This document shows, in pieces, positions 1-7,014 of a DNA stretch of 8,074 bases. The position numbers were made by a program, and so were the translations under genes. The notes beneath the pieces are model-generated. The model searched no databases and was not told the DNA's origin. It was given only the letters and a program-made list of their open reading frames with translations. Numbering within the stretch: the stretch's first letter is position 1; each line of letters opens with the position of its first letter. Origin of the DNA: Anaerolineae bacterium (GTDB lineage: Bacteria; Chloroflexota; Anaerolineae; Aggregatilineales; Phototrophicaceae); assembly GCA_025454715.1 (NCBI GenBank), contig JALONY010000080.1, positions 1 through 8,074 of the forward strand, read 5' to 3'.

Positions 1-744
1 GTCCAGCCGGTTGAGGGTGGTCTGCACCCAGCCGAACGGGTCGTGTTCCGGCGAGACGAAGCTGGTCTCGACCACCGACAGCCCGACCCGCTCCAGCGCT
101 TGGCGCAAGCCGTCGGGCGTGTAGTGAAACAGGTGGCGCGGCACGTCGAGGTGAAACCACTTCTCGCGGCCAAAGGCGGCCTGCCAACTGGCGTGGTTGG
201 GCACGCCAATCACCAGCACGCCGCCGGGCTTGAGCAAGCCGCTCAGCGTCTTGAGCGTGCGGGCGGGGTCGGGCAGGTGCTCCAAGACCTGAAACAGCAC
301 GATCAGGTCGAAGGTCGGGGCTTGGGGCAGGTCTTCCGGCTCCCCGGCGAAGACCGGAATGCCCAGCTCATCGCGGGCGATTTTGAGCATGTCGTCGGTG
401 CGCTCACTGCCCAGCACCCGCCACCCGCGCTGGCGCAAGGCGTCGAGCATGAAGCCGTCGCCACAGCCCATCTCGTAGGCGTAGCCCGCCTGTGCGAAGC
501 GGCGCGTCCAGCGCGCCACCCGCATCCGGTACAGCGTCTTGAGGATGGCCAAGATGACCGGCGTATAGCGCCGGTACTTGGCCGGGTAATACGGCGACAA
601 ATCGGCGTCGGGGGCTATCTCGGTGGCGGCCACGCCGCACGCCGTGCATTGCCACACCCCGAAGGTCTGGCCGGTGATGTAATCCCGCGCTGCGGGGTAA
701 ACGAGGCGTGGGCTGGCCGCCCCGCATACCTTACAAGAGTCCAC
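1..744 (-). CDS. Class I SAM-dependent methyltransferase with N-terminal zinc ribbon (partial, 3' end beyond left edge)
   Basis: Only the first 248 codons are visible; the frame stays open to base 1. Counting from the GTG at 744, two CxxC pairs (C4/C7 and C33/C36) suggest a small zinc-ribbon-like segment. A Rossmann methyltransferase core follows: motif I EMGCGDGF near residues 91-98, an acidic residue closing strand 2 (E114), FDLIVLFQVLEH near 145-156, and LLKPGGVLVIGVPN near 170-183. A later HLDVPRHLFHYTP block is typical of Methyltransf_23-like proteins. The GTG at 744 is preferred over the adjacent GTG at 747 because a GGAGG (755-751) sits 6 nt before it; no ATG is available. The start overlaps the end of the GT2 gene by 14 nt, so translation is probably coupled. 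By context it may O- or N-methylate a sugar or glycan. The acceptor cannot be read from the sequence. Confidence 0.88.
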   Translation of the reverse strand, partial: MDSCKVCGAASPRLVYPAARDYITGQTFGVWQCTACGVAATEIAPDADLSPYYPAKYRRYTPVILAILKTLYRMRVARWTRRFAQAGYAYEMGCGDGFMLDALRQRGWRVLGSERTDDMLKIARDELGIPVFAGEPEDLPQAPTFDLIVLFQVLEHLPDPARTLKTLSGLLKPGGVLVIGVPNHASWQAAFGREKWFHLDVPRHLFHYTPDGLRQALERVGLSVVETSFVSPEHDPFGWVQTTLNRLD

Positions 745-1681
745 CACCCACCTCCGGGAAATGCGAGCGCTTCCAATCGACGATATAGACCGGGCGGTTG
801 ACGCCATTTTTGTAGATGCGCGCCACGTATACCCCAATCACCCCGACCAATGCGACCAGATAGGTCAGGTCGAGCGCAATCAGCACCCCGAGCGCCTTCG
901 GCCACAGGTCGAATAAGAACAGCACGGTCAGCAACAGGTTGAGCGGCAGAATCACCCCCAACGCATAGGCCGCCACGCGCAACAAGAAGGTGGACGAGCT
1001 GAGGATGCCGCCCAGCGCGAACACGGTCATGCGCCACAGGCTGTAATGCGTCTTGCCGTGCACCCGCGCCTGCCGCGTGTAGGGCACCCCGATGCGCTTG
1101 AACCCGACATAGCCGATTTCGGTGCGTAAGAACGGGAAGGTATTCTTGTTGTCCAGCATGTGGCCGCGCACCTCGCGGGTGACCAGCGCGAACTCGGCCA
1201 TGTGCATCACGATGTCGTTGTCGGCGGTCTTTTGCAGGAGCCAGTAAAACCAGCCGCGCATCCGCTGAATCCACGCCGGTTCGATGCGCCGGTTGCGGAT
1301 GCCGTACACCACATCATGACCCATGTCCCAATGGGCGACGAACACGGACACCAATTCGGGCGGGTCTTCACAATCGCAGTCGATGACGATGCTGGCGTCG
1401 CCACGGGCGTGGGTCATGCCGCACAAGATCGACGCCTGATAGCCGAAATTGCGCGACAGCGACAGCAATTTGACGCGCTTGTCGCGCTTGGCCAATTCCA
1501 GCACGCGCTCACGGGTCTCGTCGGTCGAGCAGTTGTCCATGTAGATGATTTCGAAGTCGTAGCGCGTCGCCAAACCGTCTGCAACCTTGGTCATGCGGTC
1601 ATAGAACAGTTTCACGTTGTCTTGCTCGTTATAGGCAGGGCAGATGATCGAAATCAACTGCCGCACCGGAAAAGCGCTCAT
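731..1681 (-). CDS. GT2 polyprenyl-phosphate glycosyltransferase (GtrB/DPM1-like)
   Basis: This 316-residue protein has a cytoplasmic GT-A domain followed by two hydrophobic segments (about 225-257 and 262-288), the GtrB/dolichyl-phosphate-mannose-synthase-like layout. Visible motifs are SIICPAYNEQDNV (11-23) at the nucleotide-sugar site, DNCSTDET (49-56), the metal-binding region DCDCEDPPE (101-109) and RVHGKTHYSLWRM (206-218), the counterpart of the RxxGxSKY motif. Most relatives read DxDLQDPPE; here both DxD aspartates remain but cysteines sit at 102 and 104. Such enzymes move a sugar from a nucleotide donor to undecaprenyl or a related polyprenyl phosphate on the cytoplasmic face. The start codon overlaps the epimerase stop as ATGA and has GGAGG (1692-1688) 6 nt upstream. 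Being in one unit with a CDP-sugar cassette suggests that the new sugar is its donor; that is inference. Transfer straight to a glycan is an alternative. Confidence 0.92.
   Translation of the reverse strand: MSAFPVRQLISIICPAYNEQDNVKLFYDRMTKVADGLATRYDFEIIYMDNCSTDETRERVLELAKRDKRVKLLSLSRNFGYQASILCGMTHARGDASIVIDCDCEDPPELVSVFVAHWDMGHDVVYGIRNRRIEPAWIQRMRGWFYWLLQKTADNDIVMHMAEFALVTREVRGHMLDNKNTFPFLRTEIGYVGFKRIGVPYTRQARVHGKTHYSLWRMTVFALGGILSSSTFLLRVAAYALGVILPLNLLLTVLFLFDLWPKALGVLIALDLTYLVALVGVIGVYVARIYKNGVNRPVYIVDWKRSHFPEVGGGLL
751..755 (-). promoter_or_regulatory. Shine-Dalgarno for the GTG-start methyltransferase
   Basis: GGAGG on the minus strand, inside the end of the GT2 gene. It lies 6 nt before the GTG at 744 and 3 nt before the GTG at 747, which favours 744. 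Confidence 0.6.
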
Positions 1682-2226
1682 GCCAAGCCTCCGTGTCGGT
1701 CGAAGTCGGGGTAAGCGCGGTCACGGTCGGACAAGTGCGCGCCCGCGCCCGCCCGCCACACAATCCCGAAGGCGGGGTCGTCCCAGCGCACCCCGCGGGC
1801 GCTGGCCGGATGGTAGAACGCGAACATCTGGTAAAACACGTCGCAATCGTCGGTCAGGGTCTGGAAGCCGTGGGCGAACCCCTCAGGGATGAACACCTGT
1901 CGGCGGTTCTCGGCGGTCAGCTCGACGCCGACCCACTGGCAAAAGGTCGGCGAGTCGGGGCGGACATCGACCAACACATCATAAATCGCCCCGCGCACGC
2001 ACGACACCAATTTGGCCTCGGCGTGCGGCGCAACTTGGTAGTGCATCCCGCGCACCGTGCCCACGTGGCGGTTGTGCGACAGGTTGGATTGTTTGACCTC
2101 GGTCGGCAGGCCGTGCGCGGCGAACTCGTCGGCGCAGAACACGCGGGCGAAGAAGCCGCGCTCGTCGGTGCGCGGCTCGAGGTCGATTTGGTACGCCCCA
2201 GCCAAGGCAAGCGGCGTAAAAATCAT
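1678..2226 (-). CDS. rfbC: RmlC-family NDP-4-keto-6-deoxyhexose 3,5- (or 5-) epimerase
   Basis: At 182 residues this matches the usual length of the cupin-fold RmlC family (about 180-185). The N-terminal RTDERGFFARVF (19-30) and RGMHYQ (59-64) carry the family signature. By comparison with known RmlC enzymes, the expected active-site residues are present: H62 (catalytic base), K72, Y132, and an aspartate in LSDRD (D169, or less likely D167). The PEGFAHGF block (114-121) is also conserved. Classic RmlC epimerises C3 and C5 of dTDP-4-keto-6-deoxyglucose. Here the neighbours make CDP-4-keto-6-deoxyglucose and then C-methylate it, so a CDP substrate and epimerisation mainly at C5 (as TylK does in mycarose synthesis) are more likely; this is inference. 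The start overlaps the methyltransferase stop as ATGA, with only a weak ribosome-binding site, so translation probably depends on the upstream gene. Confidence 0.93.
   Translation of the reverse strand: MIFTPLALAGAYQIDLEPRTDERGFFARVFCADEFAAHGLPTEVKQSNLSHNRHVGTVRGMHYQVAPHAEAKLVSCVRGAIYDVLVDVRPDSPTFCQWVGVELTAENRRQVFIPEGFAHGFQTLTDDCDVFYQMFAFYHPASARGVRWDDPAFGIVWRAGAGAHLSDRDRAYPDFDRHGGLA
1688..1692 (-). promoter_or_regulatory. Shine-Dalgarno for the GT2 gene
   Basis: GGAGG on the minus strand, 6 nt before the ATG at 1681 and inside the end of the epimerase gene. It supports that start despite the 4-nt overlap. Confidence 0.6.
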
Positions 2227-3461
2227 GACGGAACCATCCGCAGGGTCGGCAAGGGGATGAGGAAGCGCCCGCCACGGGCGAGGTACTCGGCCTGTTGCGC
2301 CAAAATCTCGTCGGCGAAGTTCCACGTCAGCAGCAAGACGACATCCGGCATGTGCTCCAGCAAGGCGCTGGGCGGCAAGATGGGCAGGTGCGTGCCCGGG
2401 GTGTACAAGCCTTGCTTGACCGTGCTGCGGTCTACCACGAACGCGAGGGTTTCGCCCCCGATGCCGAACGTGTTGAGCAAAGTACTGCCCTTGGCCGACG
2501 CGCCATAGACCGCAACCTGCTTGCCCTCGGCCTTGAGCTGCGCCAACGCGCCGGTCAGCGCCTCGCGCAGGGTGGCCACCTGCTGGGCGAAGGCGGCATA
2601 GCCGCGCTCGTCATCGACGCCCCACGCCGCTTCCTCGGCCAAGAGCGCCGTCACGCGCTCGCTCACGCTGACCGCGCCCGCATGACCGGCGAAAATCCGC
2701 AGGGAGCCGCCGTGGATGGGCACGCGCTCGACATCGAACAGGGTCAGGCCGTGGCGGGCGAACGCCTGCACCAGCGCCGTCAGCGAAAAGTAGAAGAAAT
2801 GCTCGTGATAAATCGTGTCGAACTCCGCCCCGTCCAGCAGGTCGGCGAGGTACGGCGCTTCGATGATGACCACGCCGGACGGCTTGAGGATGGCCTTCAG
2901 CCCGCCGATGAAGCCGTTGATGTCGGGGACGTGCGCCATCACGTTGTGGCCGTGCACCACATCGGCCAAGGTGCCCTCGGCGGCCAAGCGCTCGGCCAGC
3001 GCCTGCCCAAAGAACGCGCTCACGGTCGGGATGCCGCGCTGGTCGCGGGCGGCCTGCGCCACGTTCTCGGCAGGTTCGATGCCCAGCACCTCGACCCCAG
3101 CCTGCTTGTAATACTGGAGCAGATAGCCGTCGTTGCTGGCGATTTCAATCACGCGGTGCGCGCCGGTCAGGCCGCGCTCGGCCACCACCCGCTCGACCAA
3201 GCGGCGGGCGTGCTCCAGCATGGTGGTCGAAAACGACGAAAAATACACATAGTGGCTGAACATCGCCTCGGGCGGCACGGTGTAATCCAACTGCACCAGC
3301 GTGCAGGCGGCACAGCGCACCACGCACAACGGAAAGCGGCCTTCTTGCCCCGCCGCCACTTGCTCGGCGGTCAGCAACGAATTGGCCAACGGGGTCTCCC
3401 CCAAATCCAAGACCGGCAACAGGCGGTCAGAGCCGCACGACCGGCAAACGCTCGCCTTCAT
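2223..3461 (-). CDS. NDP-4-keto-6-deoxysugar C-methyltransferase (TylC3/TcaB9 type)
   Basis: This 412-residue protein has the three-part layout of sugar C-3 methyltransferases. An N-terminal zinc-binding module carries C6/C9 and C50/C53. The Rossmann SAM domain has motif [13 protein letters not shown] (104-115) and [11 protein letters not shown] (168-178). The C-terminal Methyltransf_14-like domain includes [15 protein letters not shown] (316-330). The YHEH motif at 218-221 matches the active-site Tyr, Glu and His of TcaB9, where the His is the proposed base for deprotonating C3 next to the C4 ketone. The length is normal for the family. The ATG at 3461 is chosen because it begins the conserved [10 protein letters not shown], overlaps the dehydratase stop as ATGA, and has AGGAG 8 nt upstream; the same frame stays open further upstream but is not coding there. 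Position C3 is the family expectation, not something proved here. The substrate is probably CDP-4-keto-6-deoxyglucose. Confidence 0.93.
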   Translation of the reverse strand: MKASVCRSCGSDRLLPVLDLGETPLANSLLTAEQVAAGQEGRFPLCVVRCAACTLVQLDYTVPPEAMFSHYVYFSSFSTTMLEHARRLVERVVAERGLTGAHRVIEIASNDGYLLQYYKQAGVEVLGIEPAENVAQAARDQRGIPTVSAFFGQALAERLAAEGTLADVVHGHNVMAHVPDINGFIGGLKAILKPSGVVIIEAPYLADLLDGAEFDTIYHEHFFYFSLTALVQAFARHGLTLFDVERVPIHGGSLRIFAGHAGAVSVSERVTALLAEEAAWGVDDERGYAAFAQQVATLREALTGALAQLKAEGKQVAVYGASAKGSTLLNTFGIGGETLAFVVDRSTVKQGLYTPGTHLPILPPSALLEHMPDVVLLLTWNFADEILAQQAEYLARGGRFLIPLPTLRMVPS

Positions 3462-4453
3462 CGGGCGCGCTCCTCTCGTTCGAAAAAGTCCTGATACCAT
3501 GCGATGGTGCGCGCCAAACCCTCGTCCAACGTGAACAACGGCGACCAGCCCAACATCGTGCGGGCTTTGGCCGCGTCCAAGACCTGCTCGCGGATTTCGT
3601 GGCTGGCCTCGTTGCGGATGTCGGGCGACAGGTTCGACCCCATCGCGGCCAAAATCTGCTGCACGATGTCCAAGACCGTCACGCTGAGCTGGTTGGAGAA
3701 GTTGAAGGCGTGGCCGGCCAGCGACGGGTCGTTGGCCAATTTTTCGGCCAGCGTCAAATAAGCGTGCGCGCCGTCCTCGACGTAGAAATAATCGCGGATG
3801 TATTGCCCGTCGGAGCGGATGACCGGCGCTTGCCCGCGCAAGACCGAGCGGATGGTGCCCGGGATGATGCGGTTCCAGTTCAGGTCGCCGCCGCCATAGA
3901 AGTTGCCGCACCGTGTGATGACCACCGGCAACCCATACGTGACGGCATACGATTGGCCAATCAGGTCGGCGCACGATTTGCTCACGTCGTAGGGGTGGCG
4001 GCCTTGTAGCGGGGCGTCCTCGGTATAGGGCAGCACCGGCTGGTCGCCATACGCCTTGTCGGACGAGGCCAACACGATTTGCTTGACGGTCGGGCTGCGG
4101 CGGGCGGCCTCGAGCAGTGCCCATGTGCCCGCGATGTTGGCCTCGAAGGTCGAGACCGGATTGCGGTTGGCGACCCCGACGATGGTCTGGGCGGCCAAGT
4201 GGAGGACGGTCTGGGCTTCATATTCGCCCAAGACGCGCTCCATCAAGGCTTGGTCTTGCACCTGCCCGCGCACCGTCCGCACCCGCGCCAGCAAGCCCGA
4301 GCGCGCCAATTCACTCTGCGGCACGCCGTCACGCACCAAGCACACCACGTCCGCGCCGACCTCGACCAAGCGCTTGACCACCCACGCGCCGACCAAGCCA
4401 GTCGCGCCGGTCACGAACACCGGTCGGTCACGCCAAAATGCCGTATCAGTCAT
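3458..4453 (-). CDS. rfbG: CDP-glucose 4,6-dehydratase-like SDR
   Basis: This 331-residue extended short-chain dehydrogenase/reductase begins with [11 protein letters not shown] (12-22), holding the GxxGxxG NAD(P)-binding loop. LHLAAQT (84-90) follows, then an ASSDKAYGD block (129-137) whose Ser-Asp-Lys stands where sugar 4,6-dehydratases keep their dehydration residues, then the YxxxK pair Y155/K159. The [17 protein letters not shown] stretch (187-203) is highly characteristic. The expected reaction is CDP-glucose to CDP-4-keto-6-deoxyglucose plus water. It is shorter than the enterobacterial RfbG enzymes (about 357-360 residues) and looks like a separate bacterial subfamily, sometimes labelled only as an NAD-dependent epimerase/dehydratase. 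The CDP assignment therefore leans on the cytidylyltransferase just upstream, whose end it overlaps by 8 nt. It has a modest GGAAG ribosome-binding site 7 nt before the ATG. GDP-mannose or UDP-sugar dehydratase activity is less likely but not excluded by sequence alone. Confidence 0.9.
   Translation of the reverse strand: MTDTAFWRDRPVFVTGATGLVGAWVVKRLVEVGADVVCLVRDGVPQSELARSGLLARVRTVRGQVQDQALMERVLGEYEAQTVLHLAAQTIVGVANRNPVSTFEANIAGTWALLEAARRSPTVKQIVLASSDKAYGDQPVLPYTEDAPLQGRHPYDVSKSCADLIGQSYAVTYGLPVVITRCGNFYGGGDLNWNRIIPGTIRSVLRGQAPVIRSDGQYIRDYFYVEDGAHAYLTLAEKLANDPSLAGHAFNFSNQLSVTVLDIVQQILAAMGSNLSPDIRNEASHEIREQVLDAAKARTMLGWSPLFTLDEGLARTIAWYQDFFEREERAR
3470..3474 (-). promoter_or_regulatory. Shine-Dalgarno that sets the C-methyltransferase start
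   Basis: AGGAG on the minus strand, 8 nt before the ATG at 3461. It decides against the longer in-frame extension that would run back to 4124 through the dehydratase gene. Confidence 0.6.
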
Positions 4454-5219
4454 GCCACGTCTTCCAGTGCGGTTGCCCGCTGTTCCAAAGCTGTTCCAAG
4501 TAGGTCTTGTCGCGCAGGGTGTCCATCGACTGCCAGAAACCGGTGTGGCGGTAGGCCATCAGCTCACCTTGCGCCGAGAGCGGCTCCAACACCTCGCGCT
4601 CGAAACTGCTGGCGTCGCCCTCTATAAGATCGCACACTTGCGGCTCCAAAACCATAAAGCCGCCGTTAATCCAGCCCTCGCCGCCTTGCGGCTTCTCGGC
4701 GAATTGGCGGATGTGGTCGCCCTCCAGCACCAAATCGCCGAAGCGGGCGGGCGGGCGCACCGCCGTGATGGTGGCCAATTTGCCGTGTTGCTTGTGGAAG
4801 GCCATCAATGCCCGCACGTCCACATCCGACACGCCGTCGCCGTAGGTCATCATGAACGTCTCGCCGCCAATCCACGCCTTCAGGCGGCGGATGCGCCCGC
4901 CGGTCTGGGTGTGCAGGCCGGTCTCGACCAAGTGCACGCGCCAATCCTCGCGCTGGGCGGCGTGCGCCGTCACGTCGCCCGTCCGCAGGTTGACGGTGAT
5001 GTCACTGCTGAGGGCGTGATAATTCATGAAATAATCCTTGACCACCTCGCTCTTGTAGCCCAGCGCGATGATGAACTCTTGCACGTCGTACGCGCCATAG
5101 TGCTTCATGATGTGCCACAAAATCGGCTTGCCGCCGATTTCGACCATCGGCTTGGGGCGCAAGCCGGTCTCCTCGGCGAGGCGCGTGCCCAGCCCACCCG
5201 CCAAAATCACGGTTTTCAT
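4446..5219 (-). CDS. rfbF: Glucose-1-phosphate cytidylyltransferase
   Basis: From the ATG at 5219 the protein is 257 residues, the same length as the classic RfbF enzymes. It has the nucleotidyltransferase signature [12 protein letters not shown] (7-18) with RPKPM (21-25), a YGDGVSDVD metal-binding loop (126-134; D128 expected to bind Mg), the EKP motif (175-177), GWINGGF (182-188) and D233 in WQSMDT. It makes CDP-glucose and pyrophosphate from CTP and glucose-1-phosphate, the committed step to CDP-6-deoxy and branched sugars. The frame also has ATGs at 5249 and 5240, but conserved homology begins at MKTVILAGG, and AAGGAG (5234-5229) lies 9 nt before the ATG at 5219. It starts 33 nt after the membrane gene and overlaps the dehydratase by 8 nt. 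Assignment to cytidylyl- rather than thymidylyl- or uridylyltransferase rests on length, motif pattern and the dehydratase next door. Confidence 0.95.
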   Translation of the reverse strand: MKTVILAGGLGTRLAEETGLRPKPMVEIGGKPILWHIMKHYGAYDVQEFIIALGYKSEVVKDYFMNYHALSSDITVNLRTGDVTAHAAQREDWRVHLVETGLHTQTGGRIRRLKAWIGGETFMMTYGDGVSDVDVRALMAFHKQHGKLATITAVRPPARFGDLVLEGDHIRQFAEKPQGGEGWINGGFMVLEPQVCDLIEGDASSFEREVLEPLSAQGELMAYRHTGFWQSMDTLRDKTYLEQLWNSGQPHWKTWHD

Positions 5220-5228
5220 CGCCACCCG

Positions 5229-5234
5229 CTCCTT
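5229..5234 (-). promoter_or_regulatory. Shine-Dalgarno that sets the cytidylyltransferase start
   Basis: AAGGAG on the minus strand, 9 nt before the ATG at 5219. It favours this start over the in-frame ATGs at 5240 and 5249, which lack homology at their N-termini. Confidence 0.6.
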
Positions 5235-5252
5235 CGTCATCCCACGCAATAA

Positions 5253-6893
5253 TCAAGACTCGGCTGCATGAACGCGCAGCACCACCCCACGATACCGCCC
5301 ATCGGGCTGAATCGACAACAGGGGAAATGCGCTGAGCGTCTCGAGTCGCCAGCCCGTCGGCAACATCCCTGCAATGGATTGGGCAATGAACGGGTCATCG
5401 GTGAACACGGTAAACACTTGCCCATCGTCCAGCGCGGCCACCTGATCGGGGGTGGGCAAGCCACTGCGCGTGTTGCTCGCCCAGTGAACATGAAATAACG
5501 AATGAACCTCCAGCCGCTCGACCACGCCATCGACCCACATCGTGCGCTCGGCGATGTCGGGCGCGAGGGTGGCCAACGCCCGCAAGCTGTCATCGACCGC
5601 CTCGAACACCCGCAGGTTGGCCGTGCGGTCGTGTTTATAGACCTCGGCATAGCCCCCGACCGCCACGCTCAGCACCCCGAACGTCAGCAGCAGCACGGCG
5701 GGGCGGCGGCTGACGGTCATCACGACCAGCGCCAGCGCGATGACCGCCCAGACCGTCACGACCTCGCGCAAGCTGGCCTCCATGACCGGCACCGTGACGG
5801 CCACCAGCCACACCCCCAACATCCCCGCCGCCCCGACGAGGGCGGTGGTCGGGGTCAGCGGGGGCAGGCGTACCGCAGCCAACACCCCCGCCAACAGCAA
5901 AAAGACGACCGGTATGACCATCGACATGTACAAATAGATGTACAAATAGGCAAAGGCGCTGACGTAGTGCAACAGCGCGAAGGTGCCCAAGACCGCGCAC
6001 CAGCCGACGGCCATCAGCTTGAGGTTAGTCAGCGCGCCCCGTGGGCGTGCCAGTACCAACGCCGCCCATACCGCCACCGCGCACGGCAAGACCAGCCAGA
6101 GCGACGGGTAGCGCGCATAGCTCCACACCACCATCTCGCGCACCGACTCGGCCAAATCGCCGCGGATGGCGAGGCTCAGGCCGATGCTCATAGCCAATGG
6201 GTTCCATGCGCCGGTATACGCGAAATACCACGCCGCCATCCCGACCAAAGCCACGAGGATGCCCGACACCACCCCTGCCGCGGTCGTCACCCACGGCTGG
6301 CGGGCGTGTTGCCGGTTGAGCACGAGGTAATACACGGCCAGCCACGGCAAGAACGCCCCCCAGATGATTTGCGTGCCGATGGTGAGCGCCATGCACACCC
6401 CAGCGCCGAACGCCATCAGGCGCACCCGCCGCCCATATGCCGCTTCGGTCGCGAACCAGAGCGCCCACAAGACATAGGCCACCCCGATGCCATCGACGTA
6501 ATCGTGCCCCGCCGAGCGCAAAAACCACGTGTAGCCCGCCAGCATCAAGGCCGAGAGCAAGGCGGCATCACGCCCGAACAGGGTGCGCGCCGTGGCATAT
6601 AGGCCGAACACGCTGGCATACACCACACCCAGATGCAGCACGGCGTTGGCCAGCAAGGGCGGCAAGGCGGCATATAGCACGGTGGCGGGCAACAACAACC
6701 CGATCCGTTCGATAAAGTAATACGTGCTGGCGTGGGCATCTTGCGCGAAGGCCGCGTAGTCGCGGAACAAGGCGTGATAAATCCACGGGTCAATCGCGTT
6801 GAGGCGGATGGGGTTGTACAGCCAGTTTGGGCTGATGGCGGTCAAAACGAGCGGCACGGCCAGCAACAGCCACATCCGCCAATGTTGGGTCAT
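5253..6893 (-). CDS. Multi-pass membrane protein, putative GT-C-type glycosyltransferase (intact paralogue)
   Basis: The 546-residue protein has about 12-13 hydrophobic segments up to about residue 416, then a soluble tail of about 130 residues. Residues 8-22 form the first membrane segment. The next loop carries LNAIDPWIYHALFRDY (31-46), with D35 placed like the acidic residue in the first external loop of GT-C enzymes (GT39/ArnT/PMT class). RSAGHDYVDG (126-135) is a second acidic loop. GT-C enzymes use polyprenyl-phosphate sugars outside the membrane, which suits the GT2 gene downstream, but no family was confirmed. The start at 6893 is preferred to the adjacent ATG at 6896 because GGAGG ends 5 nt before it. 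The frame is open far upstream only because of a frameshift in the preceding paralogue. A 33-nt gap separates its stop from the cytidylyltransferase. The function could also be unrelated membrane transport, though the architecture argues against that. Confidence 0.8.
   Translation of the reverse strand: MTQHWRMWLLLAVPLVLTAISPNWLYNPIRLNAIDPWIYHALFRDYAAFAQDAHASTYYFIERIGLLLPATVLYAALPPLLANAVLHLGVVYASVFGLYATARTLFGRDAALLSALMLAGYTWFLRSAGHDYVDGIGVAYVLWALWFATEAAYGRRVRLMAFGAGVCMALTIGTQIIWGAFLPWLAVYYLVLNRQHARQPWVTTAAGVVSGILVALVGMAAWYFAYTGAWNPLAMSIGLSLAIRGDLAESVREMVVWSYARYPSLWLVLPCAVAVWAALVLARPRGALTNLKLMAVGWCAVLGTFALLHYVSAFAYLYIYLYMSMVIPVVFLLLAGVLAAVRLPPLTPTTALVGAAGMLGVWLVAVTVPVMEASLREVVTVWAVIALALVVMTVSRRPAVLLLTFGVLSVAVGGYAEVYKHDRTANLRVFEAVDDSLRALATLAPDIAERTMWVDGVVERLEVHSLFHVHWASNTRSGLPTPDQVAALDDGQVFTVFTDDPFIAQSIAGMLPTGWRLETLSAFPLLSIQPDGRYRGVVLRVHAAES
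5926..5949 (+). repeat. Tandem 12-bp duplication inside the membrane gene
   Basis: Two perfect copies of ATGTACAAATAG lie head to tail (5926-5937 and 5938-5949). On the minus strand they encode YLYI YLYM-type residues in a membrane segment near residue 320. The upstream paralogue has a single related copy near 8015-8027, so this may be a small in-frame expansion within a conserved segment. It has no evident regulatory role. Confidence 0.6.
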
Positions 6894-6898
6894 CATAT

Positions 6899-6903
6899 CC
6901 TCC
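6899..6903 (-). promoter_or_regulatory. Shine-Dalgarno for the intact membrane gene
   Basis: GGAGG on the minus strand, 5 nt before the ATG at 6893 and only 2 nt before the ATG at 6896. It shows that translation of the second membrane protein starts here, as a gene separate from the one upstream. Confidence 0.65.
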
Positions 6904-7002
6904 GTGCCGGATGGCTCATGGTGCCCCCAGCTCATCGAAGCGCGCCGATAAGAGCGCCATGCCGCCCAGCGCACGGTTGCGATTGCCCAGCACGGGGCCA
7001 AT

Positions 7003-7014
7003 CGGCGCTTCATG
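7003..7014 (-). other. Apparent frameshift 2 (one base missing)
   Basis: On the minus strand ATGAAGCGCCG reads SMKRR in the upstream frame. That frame then runs on through the gap into the next gene. A one-base addition, for example AAGGCGCCG, switches to a frame reading APIGPVLGNRNRALGG and ending at the TGA at 6918-6916, 22 nt before the next start. That end is far more natural than the Arg/Trp-rich alternative. Confidence 0.7.

Noticed and set aside
2295..3494. A 399-codon open frame on the plus strand opposite the C-methyltransferase
   Set aside because: Its product is rich in His, Gln, Arg and Ala with no recognisable motif. It mirrors a gene with clear family motifs and is a by-product of high GC content.
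2223..4124. A 633-residue version of the C-methyltransferase with a long N-terminal extension
   Set aside because: The added part overlaps the dehydratase gene in another frame and is Arg/Pro-rich. The ATG at 3461 has a ribosome-binding site and starts the conserved zinc module.
4056..5252. A 398-codon plus-strand open frame opposite the dehydratase and cytidylyltransferase
   Set aside because: It crosses two well-supported genes on the other strand, and its composition shows no domain-like pattern.
5220..5252. Promoter or terminator in the 33-nt gap before the cytidylyltransferase
   Set aside because: The gap holds a ribosome-binding site but no hairpin with a T-run and no convincing -35/-10 pair, so the gene is taken as part of the same unit.
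5502..6602. A 366-codon plus-strand open frame opposite the membrane gene
   Set aside because: It is extremely rich in His, Arg, Gln and Asp, as expected of the complement of hydrophobic GC-rich codons; no start signal or motif is seen.
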